A stretch of 64,000 bases of DNA from JAEUMW01 sp039807745 (GTDB lineage: Bacteria > Pseudomonadota > Gammaproteobacteria > Burkholderiales > JAEUMW01). The stretch is from assembly GCA_039807745.1 (NCBI GenBank), contig JBDHRV010000001.1:39037-103036 (forward strand), given 5' to 3'. Below the pieces are notes generated by a model. That model searched no databases and was not told the DNA's origin. It saw only the letters and a program-made list of their open reading frames with translations. Position 1 is the stretch's first letter; every line of letters starts with the position of its first letter. The position numbers were made by a program, and so were the translations under genes. Positions 44,070 to 53,637 of this stretch are shown piece by piece.

Positions 44070-44708
44070 TCAATCGAGAAGGTCGAGCAGGTGATGACTC
44101 AGGCGCCCCCCCGCGGTCTGCACGGTGAGATCGAGGCCGAGATCCGCCGTCCTGGTGACCGGCATCCCCGCATACCCGCAGGGGTTGATGTCGGCAAACG
44201 GCGCCAGATCGAGGTCGATGTTGAGGGCGAGGCCATGGTAACAGCAGCCGTTCTTCACGCGTAGCCCCAGCGCGGCGATTTTCGCTTCGCCGACATAGAC
44301 GCCGGGCGCTGTCACGTTACCCGCGGCCGCGATCCCTTCTTCCGCGAGCAGCGCGATCACCGCCCGCTCCATGCGTCGCACCAGCTCGCGAGCGCCGTAG
44401 TTGCGGCGGCGCAGATCCAGCAGCAGATAGATCACGAGCTGCCCCGGACCATGGTAGGTGATCTGTCCACCCCGGTCGATGTGGATCACCGGGATCTCGG
44501 TGCGCCGCAGCAGGTGCTCGGGCGCCCCGTTCAAGCCCACCGTGTAGACGGGATCGTGTTCGAGGATCCAGATCTCGTCGGGGGTTGTGGGTGAGCGCGC
44601 CTGCGTGAACTGCTGCATTGCCCGCCAGGTCGGCTCGTAATCGACGCGCCCCAGGCTGTGCACCAAGGGAGGCTCTGCGCGCGCCGGCCGAGCTTCGGTG
44701 GAGTTCAC
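44070..44708 (-). CDS. lipB: Octanoyl-[ACP]:protein N-octanoyltransferase
   Basis: 212 residues. I prefer the GTG at 44708 because GGAGGAGGGAAGG lies directly upstream; an in-frame GTG at 44726 would add six residues. Family motifs are [19 protein letters not shown], the catalytic Lys in [11 protein letters not shown] and the catalytic Cys in INPCGYAGM. It moves octanoate from acyl carrier protein to lipoyl domains. DUF493 is just upstream, lipA just downstream. Confidence 0.94.
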   Translation of the reverse strand: MNSTEARPARAEPPLVHSLGRVDYEPTWRAMQQFTQARSPTTPDEIWILEHDPVYTVGLNGAPEHLLRRTEIPVIHIDRGGQITYHGPGQLVIYLLLDLRRRNYGARELVRRMERAVIALLAEEGIAAAGNVTAPGVYVGEAKIAALGLRVKNGCCYHGLALNIDLDLAPFADINPCGYAGMPVTRTADLGLDLTVQTAGGRLSHHLLDLLD

Positions 44709-44735
44709 CCTTCCCTCCTCCGCCACCTTCCCTCG

Positions 44736-45008
44736 CTACAGCACCATAACCACCAGCGGATGGTCCGACAGCTCGCGGTACAGGGCGTCGAGCTGTTCGC
44801 GCGAGGTGGCGCGGATCGTGGTGGTCACGCTCAAGTACTTCTTCGCGCGGCTCATCCGCATTTCGACGGTGGCGGGATCGAAGTCGGGAGCGTGACGCTG
44901 CACGATGTCGACGACTGCCTGGGCGAAGCCGGCCTGCGAAGTGCCCATGATCTTGATCGGAAAGTCGCAGGGATACTCGATCAGGCTCGTGACTTCGGGG
45001 TCGCTCAC
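44736..45008 (-). CDS. DUF493 (YbeD-type) protein
   Basis: 90 residues, GTG start overlapping the dat stop (GTGA, 45005-45008). The sequence SLIEYPCDFPIKIMG and KYLSVTTTIRATSREQLDALYREL match the small ACT-like DUF493 fold. It is regularly found beside lipB, as here; the function is unknown, and a regulatory or ligand-sensing role in lipoylation has been suggested only by neighbourhood. Confidence 0.9.
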   Translation of the reverse strand: MSDPEVTSLIEYPCDFPIKIMGTSQAGFAQAVVDIVQRHAPDFDPATVEMRMSRAKKYLSVTTTIRATSREQLDALYRELSDHPLVVMVL

Positions 45009-45895
45009 GCGCGTGCCTCCGCCGACGCAGGCTGGAGTTCGCCCGCGCTCACCGTCGTCTTGTATTCCTGATACAGCGCGTGCATGCGCCGGAACACCGG
45101 ACCGGGCTTGCCGGTGCCGACGGGGTGAGCGTTCAAGGTCGTGATCGCGAGCACTTCCTTCGTCGAAGACGTGAGCCAGAGCTCGCAAGCGCTCAACGTT
45201 TCCCGTTCGGTGACTTCGCGCACCCGGTACGGCACGCCGCTCGCGGCAGCCAGTTCGAGCACCAGGTCGTAGGTGATGCCCGGCAGGATCAGGTGGCTCT
45301 TGGGCGGAGCGAGGAGCAGATCACCCACGACGACGAAGACGTTGCTGGCCGCGCCTTCGGTGAGCAGGCCGTCGCGGAACAGCACCGTTTCTGTCGCGCC
45401 CGCGTCGACCGCGACCTGGCGCAGCATCACGTTGCCCAGCAGCGCGATCGACTTGATGTCGCACCGACCCCAGCGGTAGTCGGTCGCGGTGACCGCCGCG
45501 ACGCCATGTTCGATCTCCTCGCGGGATGGCGTGGCGAGCGGGCTGCTGGTCAGGAAAACGGTCGGCACCGCGTCCTTCGGAAAGGCATGATCCCGCTTTG
45601 CGACCCCGCGGGTCACCTGCAGGTACAGGCACTGATCCGGCCACGGGTGACGCGCGACCAGCTCATGCAGCAGCGCGGTCCAGTCGGCGGCGGAGTGCGG
45701 GTTGGCGATACGCAGCGCATCGAGGCTGTTCTGCAGCCGGGCGAGATGCTCGGGCAGCCGCAGCGGTCTGCCCGAATAGACCGGGATCACTTCGTAGACA
45801 CCGTCGCCGAAGATGAAGCCGCGGTCCTGAACCGGCACGCGGGCCTGCGCGAGCGGGAGCCAGGCCCCGTTGAGGTAGGCGATCGAGTCGCTCAT
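45005..45895 (-). CDS. dat: D-amino acid aminotransferase (class IV)
   Basis: 296 residues from the ATG at 45895. Class IV fold landmarks are RGFIFGDGVYEVIPVY near the N-terminus, the PLP lysine in CDIKSIALLGNVML (about 146), and GAASNVFVV. It is likely to interconvert D-alanine and D-glutamate, supplying wall precursors, which agrees with its place directly after the carboxypeptidase gene. A branched-chain or aminodeoxychorismate relative is less likely from this context. It overlaps dacA by 4 bp (ATGA). Confidence 0.88.
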   Translation of the reverse strand: MSDSIAYLNGAWLPLAQARVPVQDRGFIFGDGVYEVIPVYSGRPLRLPEHLARLQNSLDALRIANPHSAADWTALLHELVARHPWPDQCLYLQVTRGVAKRDHAFPKDAVPTVFLTSSPLATPSREEIEHGVAAVTATDYRWGRCDIKSIALLGNVMLRQVAVDAGATETVLFRDGLLTEGAASNVFVVVGDLLLAPPKSHLILPGITYDLVLELAAASGVPYRVREVTERETLSACELWLTSSTKEVLAITTLNAHPVGTGKPGPVFRRMHALYQEYKTTVSAGELQPASAEARA

Positions 45896-47031
45896 TGCGG
45901 CAGCCAGAGCCGGACCATGTCGACCGTGCGCCCGATGAGGCCGGCGACGGGGACGTTCGCCAGAGCCACCAGCGGATATTCCCCGAGCGGCTTTTCTTCC
46001 AGCGCGAGCTTGAGCGTACCCACCTCCTGCCCGGCGGCGAGCGGTGCCATGAGGGGCTGGTGCGTCTCCATCGAAGCTCGCAACTTCGCGGCATCTCCCT
46101 TCGGCAGCGCCAGAAAGAAATCGTGGTCGAAGCCGATCCGCACGTCGTTCTCCGCACCCTTCCACACCCTGATCGTGGCCACGGTCTGGTCTCTGGCGTA
46201 AACCTTTACCGTATCGTAAAACTGAAAACCGTAATTGAGAATCTTCTGGCTCTCGGTCGCGCGCGCCGCCTCGGAAGCGGTGCCGGTCACCACCGAGATG
46301 AGGCGCCGGCTGTCGCGCTTCGCCGAAGCCACGAGGCAGTAGCCGGCGGCGTCGTGGTGGCCGGTCTTGACACCGTCGACGTACGGATCGGTCCAGAGCA
46401 GCCGGTTGCGGTTCGCCTGGGTGATGTTGTTGTAGCGGAACTCGCGCTCGGAATTCAGCTTGTAGTGCTCAGGGAAATGGCGGATCAGGGCGGCGGCAAG
46501 CAGCGCCATGTCGTGGGCCGTCGTGTAATGCTTCGGCTCCGGCAGGCCGGTCGAGTTCACGAAGTTCGTGTTCTTCATGCCGAGCTTCTGCGCCTGCTGG
46601 TTCATCATCTGCGCGAAGACTTCCTCGCTGCCGGCGATGGCCTCCGCCAGCGCGATGCAGGCGTCGTTGCCGGACTGGATCACCATGCCGTGGATGAGCT
46701 CGTTCACCGTCACCGGCCGGTTCGGCTCGATGAACATGCGCGAGCCCTGCGCCTTCCAGGCTCTGGGCGACACCGGCACCACCTGGTCGAGCGTGATGCG
46801 CTTCTGCTTCAGCGCCTCGAAGGTGAGATACGCGGTCATCATCTTGGTGAGCGACGCCGGCTCGATGCGCTCGTTCGGGTTCTGCGCCGCGATGGTCTGA
46901 TCGGCCAGGAAGTCGTACAGCACCCACGACTTGGCGGCGACCGTCGGCGGCGGTGGTACCGGCAGCGGTGACTGCTGCGCGGCAGCGCCAGTTACGAAAA
47001 GAAACAGGAGCAGTGTGAGGACGGGTTTCAT
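45892..47031 (-). CDS. dacA: D-alanyl-D-alanine carboxypeptidase (PBP5/6 type)
   Basis: 379 residues with a signal peptide of about 18 residues. Active-site motifs are SXXK in EPASLTKMMTAY, SXN in QSGNDACIALAE and KTG in GVKTGHHDAAGYC. After the beta-sandwich domain the C-terminus (LIGRTVDMVRLWLPQ) is an amphipathic helix that anchors the enzyme to the inner membrane. It trims the terminal D-Ala from peptidoglycan stems. It heads the operon ending in lipA. Confidence 0.95.
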   Translation of the reverse strand: MKPVLTLLLFLFVTGAAAQQSPLPVPPPPTVAAKSWVLYDFLADQTIAAQNPNERIEPASLTKMMTAYLTFEALKQKRITLDQVVPVSPRAWKAQGSRMFIEPNRPVTVNELIHGMVIQSGNDACIALAEAIAGSEEVFAQMMNQQAQKLGMKNTNFVNSTGLPEPKHYTTAHDMALLAAALIRHFPEHYKLNSEREFRYNNITQANRNRLLWTDPYVDGVKTGHHDAAGYCLVASAKRDSRRLISVVTGTASEAARATESQKILNYGFQFYDTVKVYARDQTVATIRVWKGAENDVRIGFDHDFFLALPKGDAAKLRASMETHQPLMAPLAAGQEVGTLKLALEEKPLGEYPLVALANVPVAGLIGRTVDMVRLWLPQ

Positions 47032-47388
47032 TGCTTGAATCTCGCGAAAGGCGCGGGGAAGGCGCGATTATAATGCAGCGCGCAAGACAGGCTTCGCGCT
47101 GCGCTGGCGCGGGCGCAGATGCACGCCGCGCCGAGCCGACCCGCCAAAAGCGGATGCCGTGCCACCTCTGCCGGCTTGCGGCCGGTCGATTCCAGCCAGC
47201 CACGATTGACTGATTGGGGGACCGTCGCTAGAGTTCGGCGCTCGATCGGCAGGCTGTTCCTCGCGCCGACCGACTCTCCGCACGCCACCGGGACTTATCA
47301 CCCCATGCTCGACGAAGAAAAAGAACGGCCCGCTTCACCCCGCGTGTCACCCGCAGCACGCGGGCGACGCGTGAACGTTCGGCGCACC
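47032..47388. promoter_or_regulatory. Divergent gap between dacA and the MlaA-hydrolase gene
   Basis: This 357-bp stretch separates dacA from the start I chose for the fusion gene. Near dacA, ATTATAAT at 47067-47074 can be read as TATAAT on either strand and is the only promoter-like word I see; no good -35 matches it. The open frame of the downstream gene extends back to 47119, with further possible starts at 47305 (ATG) and 47371 (GTG), but that part reads as low-conservation Arg/Pro-rich peptide. No RNA gene or repeat is visible. Confidence 0.35.
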
Positions 47389-49377
47389 ATGCGGCAGACC
47401 GCGCGGGCGGCCGTGATGCTCGTGGTGTTGTCGCTGATAGTGGGCTGCGCGCCGCCGACGCTGCGCCGCGACTGGTCCCACTACGACGGCCCCGGCGCGG
47501 CTGCGTTCCACCAGCAGAACGTGCCACCGCCCAATTTCCCCGATCCGCTCGAACCGGTCAACCGCGGCTTCTGGGGTTTGAATCACCTCTTCATCGTCGC
47601 GATCGCCGAGCCGGTCGGGGTGATCTACCGGGCCGTGATCCCGCCCTTCGTCCGCGACCGCATCAGCGACTTCGCGGCGAACCTGATCTTCCCGCGCAAT
47701 CTGCTCGCGAACGTGGTGCAGGGACGCTGGGACGGCGCGAGCCGCGAGACGCAGCGCTTCGCCATCAATACCACGGTGGGTCTCGCGGGGTTGTGGGACC
47801 CGGCGACGCAGTGGTTCGGCATCGAACCGGCGCTCCAGGACTTCGGACAGGCCTTCGGGCGCTGGGGTTGGCAACCGGCCACCTATCTCGTGCTGCCCGC
47901 CGTGGGGCCGAGCTCGACCCGCGACACAGTGGGTCTCGTCCCGGATGCGGCACTCGACCCGGCCACGTATTTCTTTCCGGCTGGCCCGATCCTGACCTAC
48001 AACGATCTGGTCGATTCCATTCCAGATTACCGCCGCCGTGATCGGAGCAGCGCCGACTTCTACGACGATGCCCGGTTGGTGTCCACCATCGCGCGCGACG
48101 CGCGCATCGAGGAGCCCGATCTTGCCAAGTCGCCCGAGCGCACGGGCGCCACGGAGACGCTGCGGGCGGTCTTCCTCAAGCCTCGCGACCCGGATTTCGC
48201 CGGCAGCCTCCAGACGGGAGACGTGCCGATGCCGGTCACGCGCAAGATGCTGCCCTACTCCTACCGGATGCAGCCCGGCCGCGCGCCGATGGTGTTCGTG
48301 GTTCCTGGGTTGAGCGCGCATCGCCTCGGTGACTCGACGCTGGCGCTGGCGGAGATGGCTTATGCCCGCGGCTTCTCGGTGGCGGTCGTGAGCAGCACGC
48401 TCAACTTCGAGTTCATAGAGCAGGCGGGCAGCGTCCCGGTGCCCGGTCACGCGCCGGTCGATGCGCACGACGTGCACGTCGCGCTCGACGGCATCGCGCG
48501 CGACTTGGGCGAGCAGTATCCCGAGCGCATCGCCGAGCGGGTCTACATGGGTTACTCGCTCGGTGCCTTCCACGGTTTCTACATCGCCGCCGAGGAGAAG
48601 CGAAACCCCGGCAGCGGGCTCGTGCATTTCGATCGCTACGTGCTCCTCGACCCGCCCGTGCGCCTGGTCTACGGCATGGAGCGGCTGGACGCCTTCAACA
48701 ACGTGCTCGCCCCGCTGCCACCGGCGGAGCGCGAAGCCGAGGTCCGGCGCATCCTGTTCCAGGCGGTACTGGTCGGCCAGAAGCTGCAAACGACCCCCAA
48801 CCGGGGCGCCTACAGCCGCATCGACGCGATCGATGTCCGCCATTCGACGCTCGAGCCCGGCATCGAGATGCCCTTCACCAACACCGAGGCCGAGTACCTG
48901 ATCGGACTCGCCTTTCGCCGCGCGCTGCAGGCGGTGCTGTGGTCGAGCCAGCAGCGCGAGGATCAGGGCGTGCTGCTGACCGAGCGCCGGCCGCTGCAGC
49001 GGCTGCCTGCGTACGAAGAGATGGGCGACTACTCGTTCACCATGTACATGTACGCGTTCGTGCTGCCTTATTACCGCGACCGGCTCGGTACCGTCGCATC
49101 GGCAGAGGACCTGCTGGCGAAGAACGACTTGCGCGTGGTCGCGGACGGCCTGCGGGGCAACCCGAAGCTGCGGGTGTTCGCGAACCGCAACGACTTCCTC
49201 ACGAACGACGCCGACGTGGACTGGCTGATCGCTCAGGTCGGCCCGGAGCACACCCGCATATTTTCCACCGGCGGGCACCTCGGCAACCTGTACAAACCGC
49301 AGGTGCAGGCGGAGGTGATGTCTTCGCTCGAGGATCTGCGCCCGGCTCAGGGGCCGGCGGCGGAGCCGAAACCCTAG
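47389..49377 (+). CDS. MlaA-like lipoprotein fused to an alpha/beta hydrolase
   Basis: 662 residues from the ATG at 47389; a GTG at 47371 is also possible. The signal ends at Cys20 ([10 protein letters not shown]), a lipobox. Residues about 50-245 are MlaA/VacJ-like: [39 protein letters not shown] and the [18 protein letters not shown] and [14 protein letters not shown] motifs. After a linker, residues about 298-645 look like an alpha/beta hydrolase: [10 protein letters not shown], nucleophile Ser390 in [11 protein letters not shown], an acid near Asp602 ([10 protein letters not shown]) and His630 (TGGHLGN). MlaA removes misplaced phospholipids from the outer membrane; the extra domain suggests lipid hydrolysis. 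MlaA is normally about 250 residues. Both domains are my own recognition, and the second is less certain. Confidence 0.75.
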   Translation: MRQTARAAVMLVVLSLIVGCAPPTLRRDWSHYDGPGAAAFHQQNVPPPNFPDPLEPVNRGFWGLNHLFIVAIAEPVGVIYRAVIPPFVRDRISDFAANLIFPRNLLANVVQGRWDGASRETQRFAINTTVGLAGLWDPATQWFGIEPALQDFGQAFGRWGWQPATYLVLPAVGPSSTRDTVGLVPDAALDPATYFFPAGPILTYNDLVDSIPDYRRRDRSSADFYDDARLVSTIARDARIEEPDLAKSPERTGATETLRAVFLKPRDPDFAGSLQTGDVPMPVTRKMLPYSYRMQPGRAPMVFVVPGLSAHRLGDSTLALAEMAYARGFSVAVVSSTLNFEFIEQAGSVPVPGHAPVDAHDVHVALDGIARDLGEQYPERIAERVYMGYSLGAFHGFYIAAEEKRNPGSGLVHFDRYVLLDPPVRLVYGMERLDAFNNVLAPLPPAEREAEVRRILFQAVLVGQKLQTTPNRGAYSRIDAIDVRHSTLEPGIEMPFTNTEAEYLIGLAFRRALQAVLWSSQQREDQGVLLTERRPLQRLPAYEEMGDYSFTMYMYAFVLPYYRDRLGTVASAEDLLAKNDLRVVADGLRGNPKLRVFANRNDFLTNDADVDWLIAQVGPEHTRIFSTGGHLGNLYKPQVQAEVMSSLEDLRPAQGPAAEPKP

Positions 49378-50537
49378 AGCCCGGCGTCGGCGCGCAGCGC
49401 TGCCGCCTTATCGACCCGCTCCCAGGTGAACTCGGGTTCGTCGCGGCCGAAGTGCCCGTACGCCGCGGTCTTGCTGTAGACGGGCCGCAGCAGGTCGAGC
49501 GATTGGATGATGCCTTTCGGCCGCAGATCGAAGTGCCTGGCGACGAGCTCGACGATTCTCTCGTCGCTGATCTTCCCGGTACCGAAGGTATTGACCATCA
49601 GCGACACCGGGCGCGCAACGCCGATGGCGTAGGCGATCTGCACTTCGCAACGGTCGGCGAGGCCGGCGGCGACGATGTTCTTCGCGACGTAGCGCCCCGC
49701 GTACGCGCCGGAGCGGTCGACCTTGGACGGGTCTTTGCCGGAGAAGGCACCTCCGCCATGCCGGGCGGCACCGCCGTAGGTGTCGACGATGATCTTGCGG
49801 CCGGTGAGTCCGCAGTCGCCGTGCGGACCGCCGACGACGAAGCGGCCGGTCGGGTTGATGAGGTAACGGATGTCGCTGCGGAGCATCTCCTTCGGGATGA
49901 CGGGCTTGATGATCTCCTCGATCACCGCCTCGCTCAACTGGGCGTGCGAGACCTCGGGGCCGTGCTGGGTGGAAACCACCACCGTGTCGATGGCGACCGG
50001 CTTGCCGTCGAGGTAGCGCACCGTGAGCTGGGACTTGGCATCCGGGCGCAGCCACGGCAAGCGTCCATCGCGTCGCACCTCGGCCTGCCGCTCCATGATG
50101 CGATGGGCGTAATAGATCGGCAGCGGCATGAGCTGCGGCGTCTCGGTGCACGCGTAGCCGAACATGATGCCCTGATCGCCCGCGCCCTGGTCGAGATCGA
50201 GACCTTTGCCTTCGTCCACGCCCTGTGCGATGTCCGCCGACTGGCGATTGATGGCGGTCAGCACCGCGCACGACTTGTAGTCGAAGCCGATCTCGGAGGC
50301 GTCGTAGCCGATCCGCCGCACCACGTCGCGCGCGATCTCCATGTAGTTGATGTGCGCCTTGGTCGTGATCTCGCCCGAGATGACCACGAGACCGGTGCTC
50401 ACCAGGGTTTCGCACGCTACGCGGCCGCTCGCATCCTGGGCTAGAATCGCGTCCAGCACGCCGTCGGAGATCTGGTCCGCGACCTTGTCCGGATGGCCTT
50501 CGGAGACGGACTCGGAACTGAAAAGGTATTCGCTCAT
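49374..50537 (-). CDS. metK: S-adenosylmethionine synthetase
   Basis: 387 residues, full length. Motifs are [13 protein letters not shown] at the N-terminus, [12 protein letters not shown] (the adenosine hexapeptide region) and [19 protein letters not shown] (the P-loop-like region). It makes SAM from methionine and ATP. The stop overlaps the stop of the convergent fusion gene within CTAG. I see no recognisable SAM or SAH riboswitch in the 124 bp between metK and gnnA. Confidence 0.97.
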   Translation of the reverse strand: MSEYLFSSESVSEGHPDKVADQISDGVLDAILAQDASGRVACETLVSTGLVVISGEITTKAHINYMEIARDVVRRIGYDASEIGFDYKSCAVLTAINRQSADIAQGVDEGKGLDLDQGAGDQGIMFGYACTETPQLMPLPIYYAHRIMERQAEVRRDGRLPWLRPDAKSQLTVRYLDGKPVAIDTVVVSTQHGPEVSHAQLSEAVIEEIIKPVIPKEMLRSDIRYLINPTGRFVVGGPHGDCGLTGRKIIVDTYGGAARHGGGAFSGKDPSKVDRSGAYAGRYVAKNIVAAGLADRCEVQIAYAIGVARPVSLMVNTFGTGKISDERIVELVARHFDLRPKGIIQSLDLLRPVYSKTAAYGHFGRDEPEFTWERVDKAAALRADAGL

Positions 50538-50661
50538 CGGCTTGGAGAATCGCTAAAGTGTCGAAAAAATGGCTGGAGATGATAGCACAGGGGGGAGCGG
50601 CGGTCGCCCCTGGGCTCAGCGTTTCGTCGGCCCCCGCATGTGCCTCGATGGCCGGTGCGAA

Positions 50662-51621
50662 ATGAGCAGACTGCGTGCGGCCGTCATCGGGGTCGGTTAT
50701 CTCGGAAACTTTCATGCGCAGAAGTACGCGGCTCTCGAAGACGCCGAACTGGCAGGCGTGGTCGACGCCAACGCCGAGCGGGCGCGGGAGATCGCCGCGG
50801 CGCTCGGCACCCAGTCCTATACCGACTATCGCGATCTCCTGGACAAGGTCGACGTGGCCTCGATCGTGGTGCCGACCGAGCACCACCATCGGGTGGCGAA
50901 GGACTGCCTGGAGGCAGGCGTGCACATCCTGCTCGAGAAGCCCGTCACCGAAACGCTGGCGCAGGCCGAGGAGCTGATCGAGCTCGCGGACCGGCGCCGC
51001 CTCGTCTTCCAGGTCGGCCATCTCGAGCGCTTCAATCCGGCGGTGGTCGAGGTGCAGAGCCTGCTCGACCGGCCGCTCTTCTTCGAGTCGCACCGGCTTT
51101 CCGTCTTCAAGCCGCGCGGCACCGATGTGAACGTGGTCCTGGATCTCATGATCCACGACATCGACATCATCCTGAGCCTGGTGCAGCAGGATATCCGGGA
51201 ACTGCGCGCGAGCGGCTATCCGGTTCTGACCGACGAGGTGGACATCGCGAACGCGCGGCTCGAGTTCACTAACGGCTGCGTCGCGAACGTGACCGCAAGC
51301 CGCGTCAGCCAGAAGGCGATGCGGAAGATGCGCATCTTCCAGCACGATGCGTACTTTTCGGTTGATTTTCCCACCAGCAGCATCGATATCGCGCGGCGCG
51401 ATGGCGCGGAGCGCGACGAACAGGGGTTTCCGAGGATCGCGGTGGAAGTGCGTCAGGCGGCCGAGAAATCCGACGCCATCCTGGCCGAGATCCGCGCTTT
51501 CCTCGACTGCGTGCGCACCGGCGCCACACCGGCCGTGACCGGCCGCGACGGCCGCCGGGCGCTCGCGGTCGCGCTCGAGATCGGCCGCGCCATGGCGGCG
51601 GCGCGGCGCAACGGGACTTGA
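50662..51621 (+). CDS. gnnA: Gfo/Idh/MocA oxidoreductase, probable GnnA
   Basis: 319 residues from the ATG at 50662. The NAD-binding motif is VIGVGYLGNFHAQKY and the family EKP motif is LLEKPV. The C-terminal domain includes FQVGHLERFNPAV and DLMIHDIDIILSL. Together with the aminotransferase just downstream, and lpxA after that, it fits GnnA, which oxidises the 3-hydroxyl of UDP-GlcNAc so that GnnB can place an amine there. The alternative is a WbpB-like enzyme of O-antigen sugar synthesis, but the lipid A neighbours argue against it. Confidence 0.72.
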   Translation: MSRLRAAVIGVGYLGNFHAQKYAALEDAELAGVVDANAERAREIAAALGTQSYTDYRDLLDKVDVASIVVPTEHHHRVAKDCLEAGVHILLEKPVTETLAQAEELIELADRRRLVFQVGHLERFNPAVVEVQSLLDRPLFFESHRLSVFKPRGTDVNVVLDLMIHDIDIILSLVQQDIRELRASGYPVLTDEVDIANARLEFTNGCVANVTASRVSQKAMRKMRIFQHDAYFSVDFPTSSIDIARRDGAERDEQGFPRIAVEVRQAAEKSDAILAEIRAFLDCVRTGATPAVTGRDGRRALAVALEIGRAMAAARRNGT

Positions 51622-51685
51622 CGGGAGCAGCGTCCCTTGTCGACACTCTGAGACTCCATTCGCCCCCGCCGAAGGCTGCGCTCCC

Positions 51686-52783
51686 ATGTCCATACCCATG
51701 CTTGATCTGAAGGCCGAGTACGCGCTGTTCCGTGACGAACTGCTGCAGCGTCTGGCCGCGACGCTGGAGTCGACGCAGTACATCCTCGGCCCGAACGTGC
51801 AGGCGCTGGAGCAGGAGGTGGCGGCGCACGTCGGCGTCGGGCAGGCCGTCGGCTGCGCGTCCGGCACCGACGCCCTGCACCTTGCCCTGCGGGCGCTCGG
51901 TATCGGCCCGGGAGACGAAGTGATCACCTCGCCCTTCACCTTCATCGGCACCTCGGAGGCGATCTCGTACACCGGTGCCACGCCGGTGTTCGTCGACATC
52001 CAGGCAGACACGTTCAACATCGATCCAGCCGCGATCGAGCGCGCGATCACGCCCCGCACGAAGGCCGTGATGCCGGTGCACCTCTACGGGCAGGCGGCGG
52101 ACCTCGATCCGATCGTCGAGCTCTGTCGGCGCCACGGCCTGCGGTTGGTCGAGGACTGCGCGCAGTCCTACGGCGCGCGCTACGACGGGCGCATGACCGG
52201 CTCCTTCGGCGACTTCGGGTGCTTCTCCTTCTATCCGAGCAAGAACCTCGGCGCGTTCGGCGACGGTGGCATGGTGACGACGAACGACGAGTCGATGGCG
52301 GCGGAAGTGCGCGTCTACCGCAACCACGGCAGCCGCACGCGCTATCACCATCACGTGATCGGTTACAACAGCCGGCTGGACGAGGTCCAGGCGGTCATCC
52401 TGCGGGTGAAGCTGCAGCATCTGGAGGACTTCAACACCCGCCGGCGCGCCGTTGCCCATGCCTACAACGAACGCCTTGCCGGCAGCGTCGTGACCCCGGT
52501 CGAGGCGCCGAATCGCACGCACGTCTATCACCAGTACACCGTGCGCAGCCCGCGTCGGGACGCGATCCAGAAGGCGCTCGCCGCGGCCGGCATCGGGTCG
52601 ATGATCTACTACCCGGTGCCGCTGCACCAGCAGGAGGTCTACGCCGATCTGTGCCGCGGCGTCAGCCTGCCGGTGTCCGAGGCGGTGGCGCAGGAGGTGA
52701 TCTCACTGCCGATCTTCCCGCAGATGACGCTCGAGCAGGTGGACCGCGTGTGCGAGGTCGTGCGCGCTGCCGCGAAGGGCTGA
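51686..52783 (+). CDS. gnnB: DegT/DnrJ/EryC1/StrS aminotransferase, probable GnnB
   Basis: 365 residues. The PLP lysine is in FSFYPSKNLGAFGDGG, and the fold markers GCASGTDALHLAL, VMPVHLYGQAAD and LVEDCAQSYGA are clear. It would transaminate the 3-keto sugar made by the upstream dehydrogenase, giving UDP-GlcNAc3N. The gene begins 64 bp after gnnA and ends 11 bp before the lpxA start. The same gene pair next to lpxA is known from Acidithiobacillus ferrooxidans. Substrate is inferred from context; the family is certain. Confidence 0.72.
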   Translation: MSIPMLDLKAEYALFRDELLQRLAATLESTQYILGPNVQALEQEVAAHVGVGQAVGCASGTDALHLALRALGIGPGDEVITSPFTFIGTSEAISYTGATPVFVDIQADTFNIDPAAIERAITPRTKAVMPVHLYGQAADLDPIVELCRRHGLRLVEDCAQSYGARYDGRMTGSFGDFGCFSFYPSKNLGAFGDGGMVTTNDESMAAEVRVYRNHGSRTRYHHHVIGYNSRLDEVQAVILRVKLQHLEDFNTRRRAVAHAYNERLAGSVVTPVEAPNRTHVYHQYTVRSPRRDAIQKALAAAGIGSMIYYPVPLHQQEVYADLCRGVSLPVSEAVAQEVISLPIFPQMTLEQVDRVCEVVRAAAKG

Positions 52784-52794
52784 GCGCGCCTCCC

Positions 52795-53574
52795 TTGACT
52801 GCCATCATCCATCCCACCGCCCAGGTCGATCCGGGGGCCGAGATCGGGGCGGACGTGTACATCGGACCGTTCGCGGTCATCGAGTCCGATGTCGCGATCG
52901 GGGCCAACTCGCGCATCGGCGCGCACGCCGTCATCCGGCGCTATACGACGCTCGGCCCGCGCTGTCGCGTCTGGGAGCACGCCATGCTCGGCGGCGAACC
53001 GCAGGACGTGAGCTTTCACGACCAGCTGAGCAGGCTCGAGATCGGCGCCGACAATCTGATCCGCGAAGGGGCGACGATCCACCGCGCGACCACGGCCGGC
53101 GGCAGCACCCGCATCGGCGACGGCAATTTCCTGATGGCGAACTGCCATGTGGCGCACGATTGCAAGATCGGAGACCGCGTGATCATCGCCAACGGCGCGC
53201 TGCTCGCGGGCCATGTCGCGGTGGCCGATCGAGCGTTCATTTCCGGCAACGTCGTCGTGCACCAGTTCGCGCGCATCGGCACGCTCGCGATGGTGGGCGG
53301 TCTTGCACGTATCAGCCAGGACTGCCTGCCCTACATGATCACCGAGGGCTCGCCGGCGAGCGCGCGCGGCTTGAACCTGGTGGGATTGCGGCGCGCAGGC
53401 TTCGCCGCGGAGACGATCCGCGCCCTGAAGCAGGCGTTTCGCACGCTGTTTCGGGCCGGGCGTTCGCTGCACGATGCACTGGCCGAACTGGAGGCTTCGC
53501 CCTCGCCGGAGGTGCGGGCGGTGGCGGCCTTCGCGCGGTCGACGAAGCGCGGCTTCACGCACGGGAGCGCGTGA
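52795..53574 (+). CDS. lpxA: Acyl-ACP--UDP-sugar acyltransferase LpxA
   Basis: 259 residues from a TTG at 52795, the codon in frame that gives the normal LpxA N-terminus AIIHPTAQVDPGA; no ATG or GTG in frame lies near. Hexapeptide repeats form the left-handed beta helix, with the catalytic His121 in ANCHVAHDCKIG and GNVVVHQFARIG. The C-terminal helices are present. It adds the first 3-hydroxyacyl chain to the lipid A precursor. Beside gnnA/gnnB it may prefer the amino sugar and form an amide. Near the acyl-length ruler it reads MVGGLARISQD, with Arg172 where I recall Gly in E. coli. Betaproteobacteria usually keep lpxA in the lpxD-fabZ cluster, so this may be a second copy. Confidence 0.88.
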   Translation: MTAIIHPTAQVDPGAEIGADVYIGPFAVIESDVAIGANSRIGAHAVIRRYTTLGPRCRVWEHAMLGGEPQDVSFHDQLSRLEIGADNLIREGATIHRATTAGGSTRIGDGNFLMANCHVAHDCKIGDRVIIANGALLAGHVAVADRAFISGNVVVHQFARIGTLAMVGGLARISQDCLPYMITEGSPASARGLNLVGLRRAGFAAETIRALKQAFRTLFRAGRSLHDALAELEASPSPEVRAVAAFARSTKRGFTHGSA

Positions 53575-53637
53575 CACCCCTGCCGTTTCGTCTCGCCGGC
53601 ACGCGGCCGGTCGCGGCGGTCACCAGAGCATGATCCC

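Noticed and set aside
47119..47388. Longer N-terminus for the MlaA-hydrolase fusion
   Set aside because: A start upstream would put the lipoprotein signal 26 to 110 residues inside the protein; the ATG at 47389 or GTG at 47371 gives a normal lipobox position.
50538..50661. SAM or SAH riboswitch near metK
   Set aside because: The short gap between metK and gnnA shows no recognisable conserved riboswitch core or terminator pair.
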